A DNA stretch of 42,477 nucleotides, taken from the NCBI GenBank assembly GCA_028278335.1, contig JANQEN010000023.1, positions 1 to 42,477 of the forward strand. Direction: 5' to 3'. This document shows, in pieces, positions 32,932 to 41,928 of the stretch (positions are counted from its first letter, which is position 1; each line of letters opens with the position of its first letter). The DNA comes from Chitinivibrionales bacterium (GTDB lineage Bacteria > Fibrobacterota > Chitinivibrionia > Chitinivibrionales > JANQEN01). The notes beneath the pieces are model-generated. The model saw nothing but the letters and a program-made list of their open reading frames with translations, ran no database searches and was not told the DNA's origin. The position numbers and the translations under genes are program-made.

Positions 32932-33861
32932 ATGAAAAAAGTAGGATTTATATTATTTTTCACGGTACTGATGATGTTGGTGCTTTCCAATTGCATTCAA
33001 CTTGAGCCCGTAAATACTGTGCAATCGTCACTGTTGCTACCGAGCGATAGTGGTGTTATATTTAAGTTTACCCATCGTTATTTTATTTTGGTTCCCCAAG
33101 ATACAGCACTCTTTTACGGGTCACGACGTTGCACAACCCTTGTAAATGGTACCATAACCGACCTTGTTGATGACTCTGCCTATCTTCGAACCATAACTCT
33201 GGACGGCCAAAATATTCAGATTGGTGACTCGACCCTTTTTGTGATTCCCCAACACTATCAACAGAGTAATGCTTTTTCAAAAATCAACAGCAACACAATT
33301 ACTCGCTACTTTAAAATGAACGACTCCATCATTGCCCAGGTCGCTTTTAAAGAGAAGCTGCAGATGAATCCGCTTGCCCAGGAGCATCAACTCTTCATGC
33401 CGCGCTCGTTAATTATTGGCCCCTATGGCTGGTTTCAAAGTGACACCACCACCATACCCATTAATCATAAATGGCCGGTAACACCGATAATTACCAACCA
33501 CTTTCTTAATAAATATACCAACGATATTCCCGTTGGATTTAGTGTGGCTACTCAGACTATCGCTTTACAAGGGCAGAATGATCAACCCTATTTTGTCAAT
33601 GGTAACTCCTATATTGATGGGATTATGGTAAAAACCTTTTATACGCTTTCCCACACGTCAAATGAGCGAGGAATGGTGGTTCAGACTAGAGGGGCCGTAG
33701 CAATAACGCGCACCTATTTTAACTTTATGGGGATGATCGATCAATCTATGGTATCCTCAATTCAGCGGACCTTCTCCGATGGTACGGTTGAACTCATTCG
33801 TGAGACTATCTATGTCGCCCGTGGTTATGAAGGGGCAAAGGTGTATCCCGATGAAAAATAG
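32932..33861 (+). CDS. lipoprotein B of a tandem paralogous pair
   Basis: A 309-residue exported protein with a normal lipobox (LVLSNC, Cys22). It has the same CTTLVNGT and RYFxxN...QVAFK motifs as the preceding lipoprotein and a late shared (T)SNERGMVVQ/TDDRGQILS segment, so it is a shorter paralogue. No enzymatic motif is seen. A TATAAT is about 30 bases before the ATG, so this gene may have its own promoter in the 66-base gap. Its 3' end overlaps the FGE-like lipoprotein gene by 11 bases. Confidence 0.65.
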   Translation: MKKVGFILFFTVLMMLVLSNCIQLEPVNTVQSSLLLPSDSGVIFKFTHRYFILVPQDTALFYGSRRCTTLVNGTITDLVDDSAYLRTITLDGQNIQIGDSTLFVIPQHYQQSNAFSKINSNTITRYFKMNDSIIAQVAFKEKLQMNPLAQEHQLFMPRSLIIGPYGWFQSDTTTIPINHKWPVTPIITNHFLNKYTNDIPVGFSVATQTIALQGQNDQPYFVNGNSYIDGIMVKTFYTLSHTSNERGMVVQTRGAVAITRTYFNFMGMIDQSMVSSIQRTFSDGTVELIRETIYVARGYEGAKVYPDEK

Positions 33862-35065
33862 CATGTTAATCAGAATAATGCGAGCTGGTAGTTTTGGTAT
33901 CATAGGACTCATGCTTTTTACTACCAGTTGTATTAACTCACTTTCAGAGGAAAAACCTGGGGCTGTAACTATGGCCCAGCCTACAATAATCTATCCCACA
34001 GCAGCGACCCTCACCTGGAGCGAACCAGAAACCGATAACTTCGCTGCCTATCGCCTCTATTACGATACAGTACCAGGAGTTAGTGAGTCGAGTATATTAA
34101 TCGCCACGATTGTCTTAAAAAGTGCGACAAGCTTTCAATTAAAAAATCTTTGGGAGAATAAAACGTACTATGCAAAGGTTTTTACCTATAATAGTACTTC
34201 GGTGAGTGAAAGCAATGAAATTAGTTTTACAACAGTTGCATGCGACTGCGGAACCTTTACCAATGAACGCTCCCAGTCGATGGTACGCATACCTGCCGGT
34301 TGTTTTACGGGTAAAGATGGTACCATGGCCACCATCACCAATGATTACTTTATGGATACCACAGAAGTAACAGAAAAGCTGTGGTACCAGGTGATGCATG
34401 ATAGCACAGTTTCCTCTCTTAAGCCTAAGGTTACAATTTCTTGGTATCAGACAATTTTGTTTTGTAATAAAAGAAGTCTTTTAGACAAACGGGACACTTG
34501 CTATACCTACACTGATATCGTTATTGATACGGTGACTAAAGTGATAATTACACTGCGAACATTAGCCTGTGACTTTTCAAAAAATGGGTATCGACTTCCC
34601 ACTGATGATGAGTGGGAATATGCCTATCGAGGGGGACGTTGGGAAGAGTATTATTGGGGCAAAGATGGCAACACCCAAACAGAACACCCCTACGCTACCA
34701 CCTATCCAGTAACCAAAGAGGACAGCCTTGAGATTAGCGAATATGCCTGGTGGCAATATAATAACTTCCCCATTGGCCCTAAAGAGGTGGCAACAAAGAA
34801 ACCAAACGTTTGGTCTCTCTACGATATGGCTGGCAATATTCAGGAGTTTATCTGGGATATTATGGCTGATGCTCGAATACTCAGTCGAGTTGACTATCGA
34901 GGACCAAAACGAACACCCTTGGGAAAAACCGGTCGTATTATACGTGGTGGGCGATTTGACTATAACTCTTTACTTATGACACACTGGTGGCGTTTTTATC
35001 ACCTTGAACCTGATATTGACTTTAAACGGGATGTTGGATTTCGTACAGTAGCAACAGCAAATTAA
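33851..35065 (+). CDS. lipoprotein with Fn3 and FGE-like domains
   Basis: A 404-residue lipoprotein. The signal ends at LMLFTTSC (Cys near 27). A fibronectin type III domain (about 40-125: TAATLTWSEPETDNFAAYRLYYD, then WENKTYYAKVFTYN) precedes a C-terminal FGE-sulfatase-like domain: IPAGCF, FMDTTEVTEKLWYQVM, NGYRLPTDDEWEYAYRGG, VWSLYDMAGNIQEFIWD, RIIRGGRFD and DVGFRTV. The Cys pair needed for formylglycine formation is absent after RGGRF, as in the giant lipoprotein, so enzymatic oxidation of sulfatases is unlikely. Non-catalytic FGE lipoproteins include GldJ/GldK of type IX secretion. The ATG at 33851 with AAAGGTG upstream is preferred over an in-frame ATG at 33779. Confidence 0.8.
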   Translation: MKNSMLIRIMRAGSFGIIGLMLFTTSCINSLSEEKPGAVTMAQPTIIYPTAATLTWSEPETDNFAAYRLYYDTVPGVSESSILIATIVLKSATSFQLKNLWENKTYYAKVFTYNSTSVSESNEISFTTVACDCGTFTNERSQSMVRIPAGCFTGKDGTMATITNDYFMDTTEVTEKLWYQVMHDSTVSSLKPKVTISWYQTILFCNKRSLLDKRDTCYTYTDIVIDTVTKVIITLRTLACDFSKNGYRLPTDDEWEYAYRGGRWEEYYWGKDGNTQTEHPYATTYPVTKEDSLEISEYAWWQYNNFPIGPKEVATKKPNVWSLYDMAGNIQEFIWDIMADARILSRVDYRGPKRTPLGKTGRIIRGGRFDYNSLLMTHWWRFYHLEPDIDFKRDVGFRTVATAN

Positions 35066-35095
35066 TACAATTGGGTAATGTGAATTGATATAATT

Positions 35096-36334
35096 ATGAA
35101 AAAAATAGTACCTCTTATAATTCTTTTAGTAGTGTCCTGGCTCTTTTTTAATGCGGTCTTTTTTCTTGGAACACACCCCACGGCCTTGATTGACCGATTC
35201 TTTCAATGGCTTTTTATGCTGGTTTGGGAAAATGTGGAGCATACAATCCTAAAGGACTTTTTGGTCTTTGGTTTCTTGACCAGTCTGGGTGGTTTTTTAG
35301 TCTATGTACCTAATATCATGCTCCTCTTTCTCTTTTCGCATTTTCTCTTTTCCACAGGCCTTTCATCAAGAGCCGCTCGCATGGTAGATCCCTTTTTCCG
35401 TCTCTTTGGTTTGACTGGCTACTCCTTTGCACCGCTTCTTTTTGGGTTTGGCTGCAGTGTGAATGCCCTGCATAGCGCAGGTACCATAGAAAACAAAAAG
35501 AGCAGACTTCTCACCATGCTTATTGCGCCCTTTATGAGCTGTGGCGCCAAGTTTGGCGTTTATATTCTTCTAATATCGATTATTTTCGAAAAGCGCTATG
35601 CCGGGACTGTCCTTTTTTGTCTCTATCTTTTGGGTATTTTTTGTGCCCTGGTATCGACAATCTTTTTTAGAAAACTCTTGGGTATTCAAAAGAACGAGGT
35701 CTCAGAAGAACTTCCTGAAGAACCATTGAAAAAACCACATTATCCAACAGTGCTTAAAAAAACTATGGTAGACGGTTGGGTATTTCTTAAAAAAGCGGGA
35801 ACAGTCATTGTGGTAGCTTCGATGATAATTTGGGCTTTCAGCTATTGGCCGGGAATTGCTCCAGAAAAGTATGATGCCATGCGTCAGGAGGCAAAGGAAA
35901 CGGGGCAGGTATTACCCTCTCGACCAACTCTTGCCTTTCATAATAGCTATGCTGCCCGTTTTGGTCAGCTTGTTGAACCGCTGTTTAGGCCTATAGGTCA
36001 GAACTGGAAGAACTCCATTGCGGTGGTTAGTAGCGTTGTTGGTAGAGGGGTCATTATTTCGTCACTTATTACGATTTATGGAATCGAATATACACCGCAG
36101 GGGGTAAAAACATTAGCTGTTGCCTTGCAATCCGATCCCTCCTTTTCTGTTCTGTCTACGGTGGTATTGATGGTTTTTGTGCTGCTTTGTGGCGGGTGTT
36201 TAGCTTCGGTGGCCATGTTTTATCATGATACGAAATCACTACCATTGACAGCCCTCTACGTGGGCTATCCCATAGTTATTGCCTGGATAATGAGCTTTTT
36301 CTTTTATCAGGGAGGACGACTGATCTTCGGTTAA
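35096..36334 (+). CDS. FeoB-like transmembrane core lacking the GTPase domain
   Basis: A 412-residue inner-membrane protein that matches the membrane (Gate) part of ferrous-iron transporter FeoB: GFLVYVPNIMLLFLF, LFGFGCSVNALHSAGTIENKKSRLLTMLIAPFMSCGAKFGVYILL and ASMIIWAFSYWP. The conserved Cys120 and Cys149 of the two Gate motifs are kept, but the usual GCxVPA reads GCSVNA and MSCSARxPV reads MSCGAKFGV. The N-terminal G domain and FeoA are missing, and neither is in the window. It may be a split FeoB, a GTP-independent transporter for another cation, or a nucleoside-recognition protein. It lies 30 bases after the FGE-like gene and closes the envelope locus. Confidence 0.8.
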   Translation: MKKIVPLIILLVVSWLFFNAVFFLGTHPTALIDRFFQWLFMLVWENVEHTILKDFLVFGFLTSLGGFLVYVPNIMLLFLFSHFLFSTGLSSRAARMVDPFFRLFGLTGYSFAPLLFGFGCSVNALHSAGTIENKKSRLLTMLIAPFMSCGAKFGVYILLISIIFEKRYAGTVLFCLYLLGIFCALVSTIFFRKLLGIQKNEVSEELPEEPLKKPHYPTVLKKTMVDGWVFLKKAGTVIVVASMIIWAFSYWPGIAPEKYDAMRQEAKETGQVLPSRPTLAFHNSYAARFGQLVEPLFRPIGQNWKNSIAVVSSVVGRGVIISSLITIYGIEYTPQGVKTLAVALQSDPSFSVLSTVVLMVFVLLCGGCLASVAMFYHDTKSLPLTALYVGYPIVIAWIMSFFFYQGGRLIFG

Positions 36335-36351
36335 ATCACACCCTCAAGTAA

Positions 36352-37167
36352 TTACTCCTCTATGAGCTCACCCTCTTGCCAAATTCCTTTAAAGATTTCT
36401 ACCCCGGTGGAATCCCAATTAAACTCTGTGCCCTGGCGTTTGCCCTTTACAAATTCTACTTCGAATTTTTTCTGGCCATTTTCATACCACAGGGTCTCTT
36501 TACCCTCTTTGATACCTGATTCATAGGTACACTCATAACTTTTATTGCCATTGGCATACCAGTTGGTTGTCTTGCCATGTCGTTTATTGTTAACATAGGA
36601 ATACTCGTAACTTTTTTTGCCATCCTTGCCCCAACCAGTTTCCAGACCCTCTTTGATGCCATCTTTAAAATAGGTCTCTGAACGTTTAGTGCCATTATCA
36701 TACCAATAGGTCTCTTTGCCAAGTTCCTTGCCTTTGTCATAGTGGCACTCAAACTCTTTCGTCCCATTGTCATGCCATCCTAAACAGAGACCATGGCGCT
36801 GATCATTTTTAAAAGAGGCTGCAAATCGTTTCTGGCCATTACTATACCATTCAGTAAACTTTCCCTCTTTACTATTCATGCGAAAGTGAGCCTCTACTTT
36901 GGGAGTACCATCATGATACCACTCCTGATATTTGCCATTATAGCGTCCCTGCTTAAAAAAACAGGTCACATAACGTTTACCATTTTCATACCAGGACTCA
37001 TATTTGCCATCCTGAACAACTATTTTTTGACCATCGCGAAGCTCTTCATACCCAACATAGCGTTCTTGAAGTTCACCATTTTCAAAACGACTCTCAACCT
37101 TTTTTTTGCATCCCGAAATAAGGGAAAGAATAATAAGGAAAAGTATGAGGCTATAGCTCTTTTTCAC
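36352..37167 (-). CDS. MORN-repeat lipoprotein
   Basis: A 271-residue lipoprotein. The signal ends at SLISGC (Cys20). It is followed by about ten MORN_2-type repeats of 22-24 residues, each built around WYENGKR/WHDNGTKEFE/WYDNGTKRSE and KEGKxT. Such repeats occur in bacterial cell-surface and YwqK-type proteins, where they mediate protein contacts; no enzymatic role can be assigned. The start is GTG with AGGGGG five bases upstream. It converges with the FeoB-like gene, 17 bases away. The repeats are regular at the protein level but not recent duplications at the DNA level. Confidence 0.85.
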   Translation of the reverse strand: MKKSYSLILFLIILSLISGCKKKVESRFENGELQERYVGYEELRDGQKIVVQDGKYESWYENGKRYVTCFFKQGRYNGKYQEWYHDGTPKVEAHFRMNSKEGKFTEWYSNGQKRFAASFKNDQRHGLCLGWHDNGTKEFECHYDKGKELGKETYWYDNGTKRSETYFKDGIKEGLETGWGKDGKKSYEYSYVNNKRHGKTTNWYANGNKSYECTYESGIKEGKETLWYENGQKKFEVEFVKGKRQGTEFNWDSTGVEIFKGIWQEGELIEE

Positions 37168-37255
37168 TGGGGTCCCCCTGCTTTAAACAATATCATTAAT
37201 ACAATAACAGTATAAATATAGATGTTTTCAAATGTAGTATGATGAGACTGAAAGT

Positions 37256-37285
37256 AAAAAAGCCCCTCCCTTTGGAGAGGCTTTT
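37256..37285 (-). terminator. rho-independent terminator of the second C25 gene
   Basis: Read on the minus strand, AAGCCTCTCC and GGAGGGGCTT form a 10-bp stem (one G-U) around the loop AAAG, followed by a T-run. It lies 27 bases beyond the stop codon of the C25 gene. Confidence 0.87.
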
Positions 37286-37312
37286 ATAATCAAAAGGATT
37301 TTAATCTTAAAA

Positions 37313-39763
37313 TTAGTGAGCCACAATACATTGCTGTACACTTTCAGCGTTACCGGTTAATGCTTTGCAATAATAGATTCCGTTACTCAGGTGAGCAGTG
37401 GGAATACGAATTTGTCGGTTTCCAGCCTGTACTTTTTCATTGAGTATGTTCTTCACTAAAACACCTTTAGAGTTGTATAGTGAGAGTCGTACATTGTCTG
37501 CTGAAGTGATGGTAAAGTTGACAAGCACATACCCATGGAGGCTTTTGACGGAGTATTTGTTTATGATACCGGCATTTCTTGTTTGAATTCCTGTAGAGGC
37601 TATTGGCAGCTCAAAGCTTTTTGGCAAATAGTTATGCGCCTTGATGTATACCTTTACTGTTGTGTTGTTTTTTGCATAATCTGTGTAGGGTTTATCACTG
37701 ATTGAACAGGCGCTGTCAGTTGGTTTGAAGCTGTTATTAGCATCGTAAACATACCCGGTCAATTGGGTGGTAAAGATTTTTCCAGTCGACTTATCTGCCA
37801 AGGCAACCCAGGTGTAGGGAGGGGTTTTCATAGTAAATTTCTCTTTTGTTGCTGTATACTCAAAGGCACCTGTGAGATCCTTTGGCGTATCGGTCCAAAT
37901 TGAGAGTGCTGGATCTCCACAACTGTTTATTAAATAATGGAGGTAACGCAAACAGTTATGATAGGGGGCTACCATGAGTCCCTCTTTGGTGACAATATCC
38001 ACATCAACCTCTTTACCAAGGGCATGCATCATCTCCCAATAATGAACCCGTTTGTTTGGATTAAAGAGCGCGTCATGGAGCCAACGGAAGGGACGATTAC
38101 CACTACCATCTGTACCATCATCATCAAGCTGGCCACTCTCGGTGGAACCACTGGTAATAACCGCACCATTTTGAATATTAAGCAGTTTTTCCAAGAGGCA
38201 TTCATCTGCCTTGTGGAAGGATTGTGGTTTACAGGCCATGGTGGTTACAATAAAGAAGTTGCCATTTCTGCCATCATTGGGAAAGTTACTGTTTGTCGCC
38301 GTTGAGGTGGTCGTATTAAAGGCACTGCTCACATTACCATGTCCAGCATGTTCAAACCAAGTGGGCCTGACACTGGAAACTTTACTTCTAAGACGACTCA
38401 CATTCCAACGTCCAGTCCGGTCATAGAGACTGTCAATAGTCCAGCCGGTTTTTGGAATACGGTAGGTGGTATACTGGTGTCCTTGATAATTGGTGTAGGA
38501 GCTACCATTGTAAGCGCCATCACCCCAGAGTTCGTTCATGAACATGGCACCCCAAATCTTTTTGTTGGTGCCAGTCCAATCCCACAACTCATTCCCTAAG
38601 AAGAGGGCATTTTTAATTTCGTTTTTTACGGGTTCTTCAGCATACATGCGAGTTTTTCTTACCAAATTGTCAACCTCAGATTTGTTGTCAACCGGGAAAC
38701 GAGAGGCGTAGACTTCCCAAAACCAGTCGCCGGCAGGGTATTTGCCATACATCGATTCACTGGCGTTGTTCTTCCATGTGCCGTCTAGGGTTGAAAAGTA
38801 TATGTCTGTACAGATATTGTTTTTTGTGTTCAACCGGTCATCGGCGATGTGGTGATCATAGTATTTGGAATAAAACTTTTGGTTAGAGGGAAGGTGATAG
38901 GCTGCGCCACCGGAAGGGCCTATGTCGCCACCAAGTAATACATATACAATGCGACTATTGGTGTACTCTTGCTTGATAAAGGCTCGCATCTTTTCTGGGT
39001 CAGTACCGCTACTAATGGCACCTCGGATGTGTTGCAGCGTGTAGACCTTGGTACGCATACCCCTGCGGGTGTTAAGAGCAATCATATCGCCCCAGGCATC
39101 CTTGAGAAGGTCTGAGGTTATAATCAAGTATTCATAATCGTTCTCATCCTTTTGCACATAGGGCAGATCGATGATATCTTCCGGGTTGTCAATGGAGTAC
39201 TGTAACATACTCTTTGAAGCTGGTGTGCAGTTATACACCGGCGTTTCACCGCGTGAGAGTGGCTTTAATGCAACATCAACAGTAACACTGCTGTAATATT
39301 GTACCACGCCAGTTTGGGGATTGTATTGGGATGGGCTGATCGTGGTGATGAATACCGAAATTCCAGCCTTTGATTGAATGCTAAAGGTTCCCGATTTTGT
39401 GGCCTCTGGAAAAAAACCATTGACCTTGTAAACATCGTCTTTGATGGCATCATAATTTGCTGGTTTAGCCTTACCAACAGTGATGGGTGGCGTTACCGGT
39501 TTCAAATAAAAGGTTCCCTTTTTTGTCTTGAGTGTTCCATAGGAAACTGTGTAAGATTTAGCAGTATACCCTACAGGAAGGGCAAGACGAACACCCTTTA
39601 CTGCTACAGAGGGAACAAATCCTTGGAGAGTAGTACGACAACCGGTCATGCGCAGTACATTGTCTTTAATTTGCGGTTCATCGAAATTAAAGGTTTTGGT
39701 GAGTACATCCGCAGAAAAGAGTAGTGTGGGACATACCAGAAGAATCAGGAGTTTTTTAAGCAT
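37313..39763 (-). CDS. secreted gingipain-like C25 peptidase with type IX-type sorting domain
   Basis: An 816-residue exported cysteine peptidase. The signal peptide is residues 1-17 (LLFSADV). A propeptide-like region (about 20-200) precedes the C25 domain, with YLIITSD, LLGGDIGPSGG, YASRFPVDN, His475 in HAGHGNVSS and Cys511 in TTMACKPQSF. The SCGDPALSIW segment corresponds to the GDP motif of gingipains. The last 80 residues match the Por-secretion sorting fold (VRLSLYNSKGVLVKNIL, AGNRQIRIP, LSNGIYYCKALTG), which implies export by a type IX-like system and surface anchoring. It is smaller than the first C25 peptidase and lacks the lamin-tail part. Substrates are unknown. Confidence 0.88.
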   Translation of the reverse strand: MLKKLLILLVCPTLLFSADVLTKTFNFDEPQIKDNVLRMTGCRTTLQGFVPSVAVKGVRLALPVGYTAKSYTVSYGTLKTKKGTFYLKPVTPPITVGKAKPANYDAIKDDVYKVNGFFPEATKSGTFSIQSKAGISVFITTISPSQYNPQTGVVQYYSSVTVDVALKPLSRGETPVYNCTPASKSMLQYSIDNPEDIIDLPYVQKDENDYEYLIITSDLLKDAWGDMIALNTRRGMRTKVYTLQHIRGAISSGTDPEKMRAFIKQEYTNSRIVYVLLGGDIGPSGGAAYHLPSNQKFYSKYYDHHIADDRLNTKNNICTDIYFSTLDGTWKNNASESMYGKYPAGDWFWEVYASRFPVDNKSEVDNLVRKTRMYAEEPVKNEIKNALFLGNELWDWTGTNKKIWGAMFMNELWGDGAYNGSSYTNYQGHQYTTYRIPKTGWTIDSLYDRTGRWNVSRLRSKVSSVRPTWFEHAGHGNVSSAFNTTTSTATNSNFPNDGRNGNFFIVTTMACKPQSFHKADECLLEKLLNIQNGAVITSGSTESGQLDDDGTDGSGNRPFRWLHDALFNPNKRVHYWEMMHALGKEVDVDIVTKEGLMVAPYHNCLRYLHYLINSCGDPALSIWTDTPKDLTGAFEYTATKEKFTMKTPPYTWVALADKSTGKIFTTQLTGYVYDANNSFKPTDSACSISDKPYTDYAKNNTTVKVYIKAHNYLPKSFELPIASTGIQTRNAGIINKYSVKSLHGYVLVNFTITSADNVRLSLYNSKGVLVKNILNEKVQAGNRQIRIPTAHLSNGIYYCKALTGNAESVQQCIVAH

Positions 39764-40028
39764 ACTTACCTCTACTGTTAAGTGTGTTGTACTTGAATTT
39801 ATCCTTAAATTTTTTTATTCTAAGGCTATTTGTTTTTGAATTTATTACTCTTGTGACGATTACCACCGTGTTGTGTTGTGCCATTTAAAGTGAAAATCTT
39901 ATGTTAGATTGATATTTATATCTTTAAATTTCCAAAGTACCTTTTTTACAACTAATAAACTAACAAAAATAAAAACAGTTGTCTATAGTAGTTAGTAGAA
40001 ATTTGTATGTTTATAATTATGATTTACA
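39764..40028. other. AT-rich intergenic region
   Basis: No gene, repeat or clear terminator is visible. It holds the promoter region of the C25 gene on the minus strand. Confidence 0.5.
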
Positions 40029-40140
40029 GGTCCCCTGGGGGACAAGCCAAAGGCTAAGGGGGATATAATAAGTATTTTCCTTGCCGGTTTAAGGCTGAAG
40101 CCGACCAAGGGAGGCTGCTCTCAGTGGGAGGCCCTTCCAT
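40029..40140. repeat. GC-rich palindromic island
   Basis: An abrupt GC-rich block in AT-rich surroundings. It contains GTCCCC-TG-GGGGAC, a GCC...GGC hairpin (GCCAAAGGC), then CCTTG/CAAGG enclosing GGCTGAAGCC, then AAGGG/CCCTT around GGGAGGC repeats. There is no continuous reading frame. It resembles intergenic repeats of the REP/MITE type, or a structured RNA. Only one copy lies in this window. Confidence 0.45.
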
Positions 40141-40261
40141 AATAATAATAAACATACTATTTCACAAATCACCATATACTAATTAATATAAATATAAAAT
40201 GGGCGAATCCATCAGAAAAAGGGGGGTGTTTTTGCATTTTTGTACACTAAAAAGGTCGTTT

Positions 40262-41887
40262 TTAGCTTTTATCTCTATTTATTATTTTTAATTTTGCAAC
40301 GAGGGAAAACAGAAGTGATCCAAAAACCAACACCAGTGACAGATATACAACCCAATCTCCCCAAAGGCGATAGAGAGTGGGGATTTTTTCAATTGGTACT
40401 GGCTGGGTTAGAACCGCTCGAGTATACAATTTCGATTTCTCAATTACTCTTCCCACAGGGTCAACAAACATACTGATTCCAGAATTGGCACAGCGGGCTA
40501 AGGATACCCCATTCTCGATAGCACGCATGCGAGCCATAGTTGCATGATGAAAGGGGGCTGTTGATTTTCCAAACCATCCATCGTTGGTTACGTTGACCAA
40601 GAGGTTTGCTCCTGCTGTAACACGCCTTCGAACATAATTTGGATAGATAATCTCATAGCAGATAAAGGGGGCGCATTTGAGATCGGTGTTGTTGACATTA
40701 AAAACCGTCTCCTCCTTACCGCGGGAGAAATCAGATTCGCCGAGGTTTACCCTACTTAATAAGGGAAATATACCTTCAAAGGGAAGAGTTTCACTAAAGG
40801 GGACCAAATTAATCTTAAAATAGCGTTTGAATTGCTGATTACTTGAATCTAAGAGCAACACCGCATTGTATACACTGTATTTATAATGGGGATTTTCATT
40901 TCCCCGCTCAAAATGGAGGGTTCCAATTAAAAGAGGAGTTTTTAGTGAGTCATACCAATGAATGACCTGCAATTTTCTTCGCCATTGCCGCTCTAAATAA
41001 CAGTAGATTCCACTTTCTGGAAATATTATGAGATCAGGATTTTCTGCTCCCGCCTTATAGACCATCTTCTCGGTAATGGTCATGGCTGTATCAAGTGACC
41101 GGTTACCGTTCCAATGTGCCTGGTCTATGTTGTTCTGAATTAAGGAAAGGGTTGATTTTTTTTCAAAGTTGCCATGGCGAGAGAGCCGGATTTGTCCCCA
41201 AAGGGTAATCATGACAAAAAGCGCTGCTAAGGTAATCAGCAACGTTCTCTCTTTCTTAGCCGGCTGCTCTTTCTTTAAAGAGACTAACATTTCAAAAAGT
41301 ATGGTATTAACCGCGACAATAAAAAAGGAAATTCCATACACACCAGTTAGAGCGCCAGCTTGGGCAAAGGGGAGTATGGGAACCATGGCATACCCTAAAA
41401 AGGCCCAGGGAAAGGAGATCTCCGTGAGGGTTTTTCCATATTCAACAACAACCCACAGTGCCGGAAAGAGTAACCACGTACCTGAGGGGAATCGTCTTCT
41501 TACATATCGACAAAGGAGCCCATAGAGAGGAAAGATCAAACCAAAAATAAGCGTCATGAGGCCAAGGCCTGCCATAATAACTGGCCAGAGTCCATCGACC
41601 ATAACATTGGCAATCCAGTAAAAGGTAGAGAGAGAGGCGGTGATGCCAAAGAGATAAGTGTTTTGAAATGCCCGTTTAGTAGTTGGCTCAATAGAGAAAA
41701 GGAGAAGTGGGACAACCACTAAAAATGAGAGAAAAGGAAAACCAACAAGTGTTGGATGTGTTTCATGATTGAAGGGAGGCTGGCAGAGAGAGAACAGGAT
41801 ACCGGCAATTGGTGCGATCCACCAACGATTACCTGCGCTATACCAGATCATCCATTTGTGAATAAAGAGCCGTATTTGCTTGAACAT
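40262..41887 (-). CDS. lnt: apolipoprotein N-acyltransferase
   Basis: A 541-residue inner-membrane enzyme transferring the third acyl chain to lipoproteins. The N-terminal half has six to eight membrane helices (ILFSLCQPPFN, WVVVEYGKTLTEISFPWAFLGY). The C-terminal nitrilase-like domain carries the catalytic triad: Glu in LIIFPESGIY, Lys in YFKINLVPFSE and Cys in PFICYEIIYP. VNVTNDGWFG, HHATMARMRAIENGVSLARCANSG and a final membrane helix follow, all typical. It fits the many lipoproteins encoded in the window. The IS91-family element begins 78 bases upstream, so its native promoter may have been disturbed. A TATATT lies 8 bases before the ATG. Confidence 0.95.
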   Translation of the reverse strand: MFKQIRLFIHKWMIWYSAGNRWWIAPIAGILFSLCQPPFNHETHPTLVGFPFLSFLVVVPLLLFSIEPTTKRAFQNTYLFGITASLSTFYWIANVMVDGLWPVIMAGLGLMTLIFGLIFPLYGLLCRYVRRRFPSGTWLLFPALWVVVEYGKTLTEISFPWAFLGYAMVPILPFAQAGALTGVYGISFFIVAVNTILFEMLVSLKKEQPAKKERTLLITLAALFVMITLWGQIRLSRHGNFEKKSTLSLIQNNIDQAHWNGNRSLDTAMTITEKMVYKAGAENPDLIIFPESGIYCYLERQWRRKLQVIHWYDSLKTPLLIGTLHFERGNENPHYKYSVYNAVLLLDSSNQQFKRYFKINLVPFSETLPFEGIFPLLSRVNLGESDFSRGKEETVFNVNNTDLKCAPFICYEIIYPNYVRRRVTAGANLLVNVTNDGWFGKSTAPFHHATMARMRAIENGVSLARCANSGISMFVDPVGRVIEKSKLYTRAVLTQPVPIEKIPTLYRLWGDWVVYLSLVLVFGSLLFSLVAKLKIINRDKS

Positions 41888-41895
41888 AGTACTAA

Positions 41896-41901
41896 AATAT
41901 A
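41896..41901 (-). promoter_or_regulatory. candidate -10 element of lnt
   Basis: TATATT on the minus strand, 8 bases before the lnt ATG and with no Shine-Dalgarno, so a leaderless mRNA is possible. Confidence 0.3.
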
Positions 41902-41928
41902 ATCAGCCAGCGTTTAGGTTTGTAGACG

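Noticed and set aside
33779..33850. longer start of the Fn3-FGE lipoprotein
   Set aside because: It would put 24 charged residues before the lipoprotein signal peptide and overlap the previous gene deeply; the ATG at 33851 gives a normal signal.
40029..40140. riboswitch (for example c-di-GMP or TPP type)
   Set aside because: None of the conserved core sequences of known riboswitches could be found, and the block does not sit directly before a start codon in the right orientation.
40240..40476. 78-codon frame on + overlapping the end of lnt
   Set aside because: Most of it is antisense to the Lnt C-terminus and it has no supporting motif.
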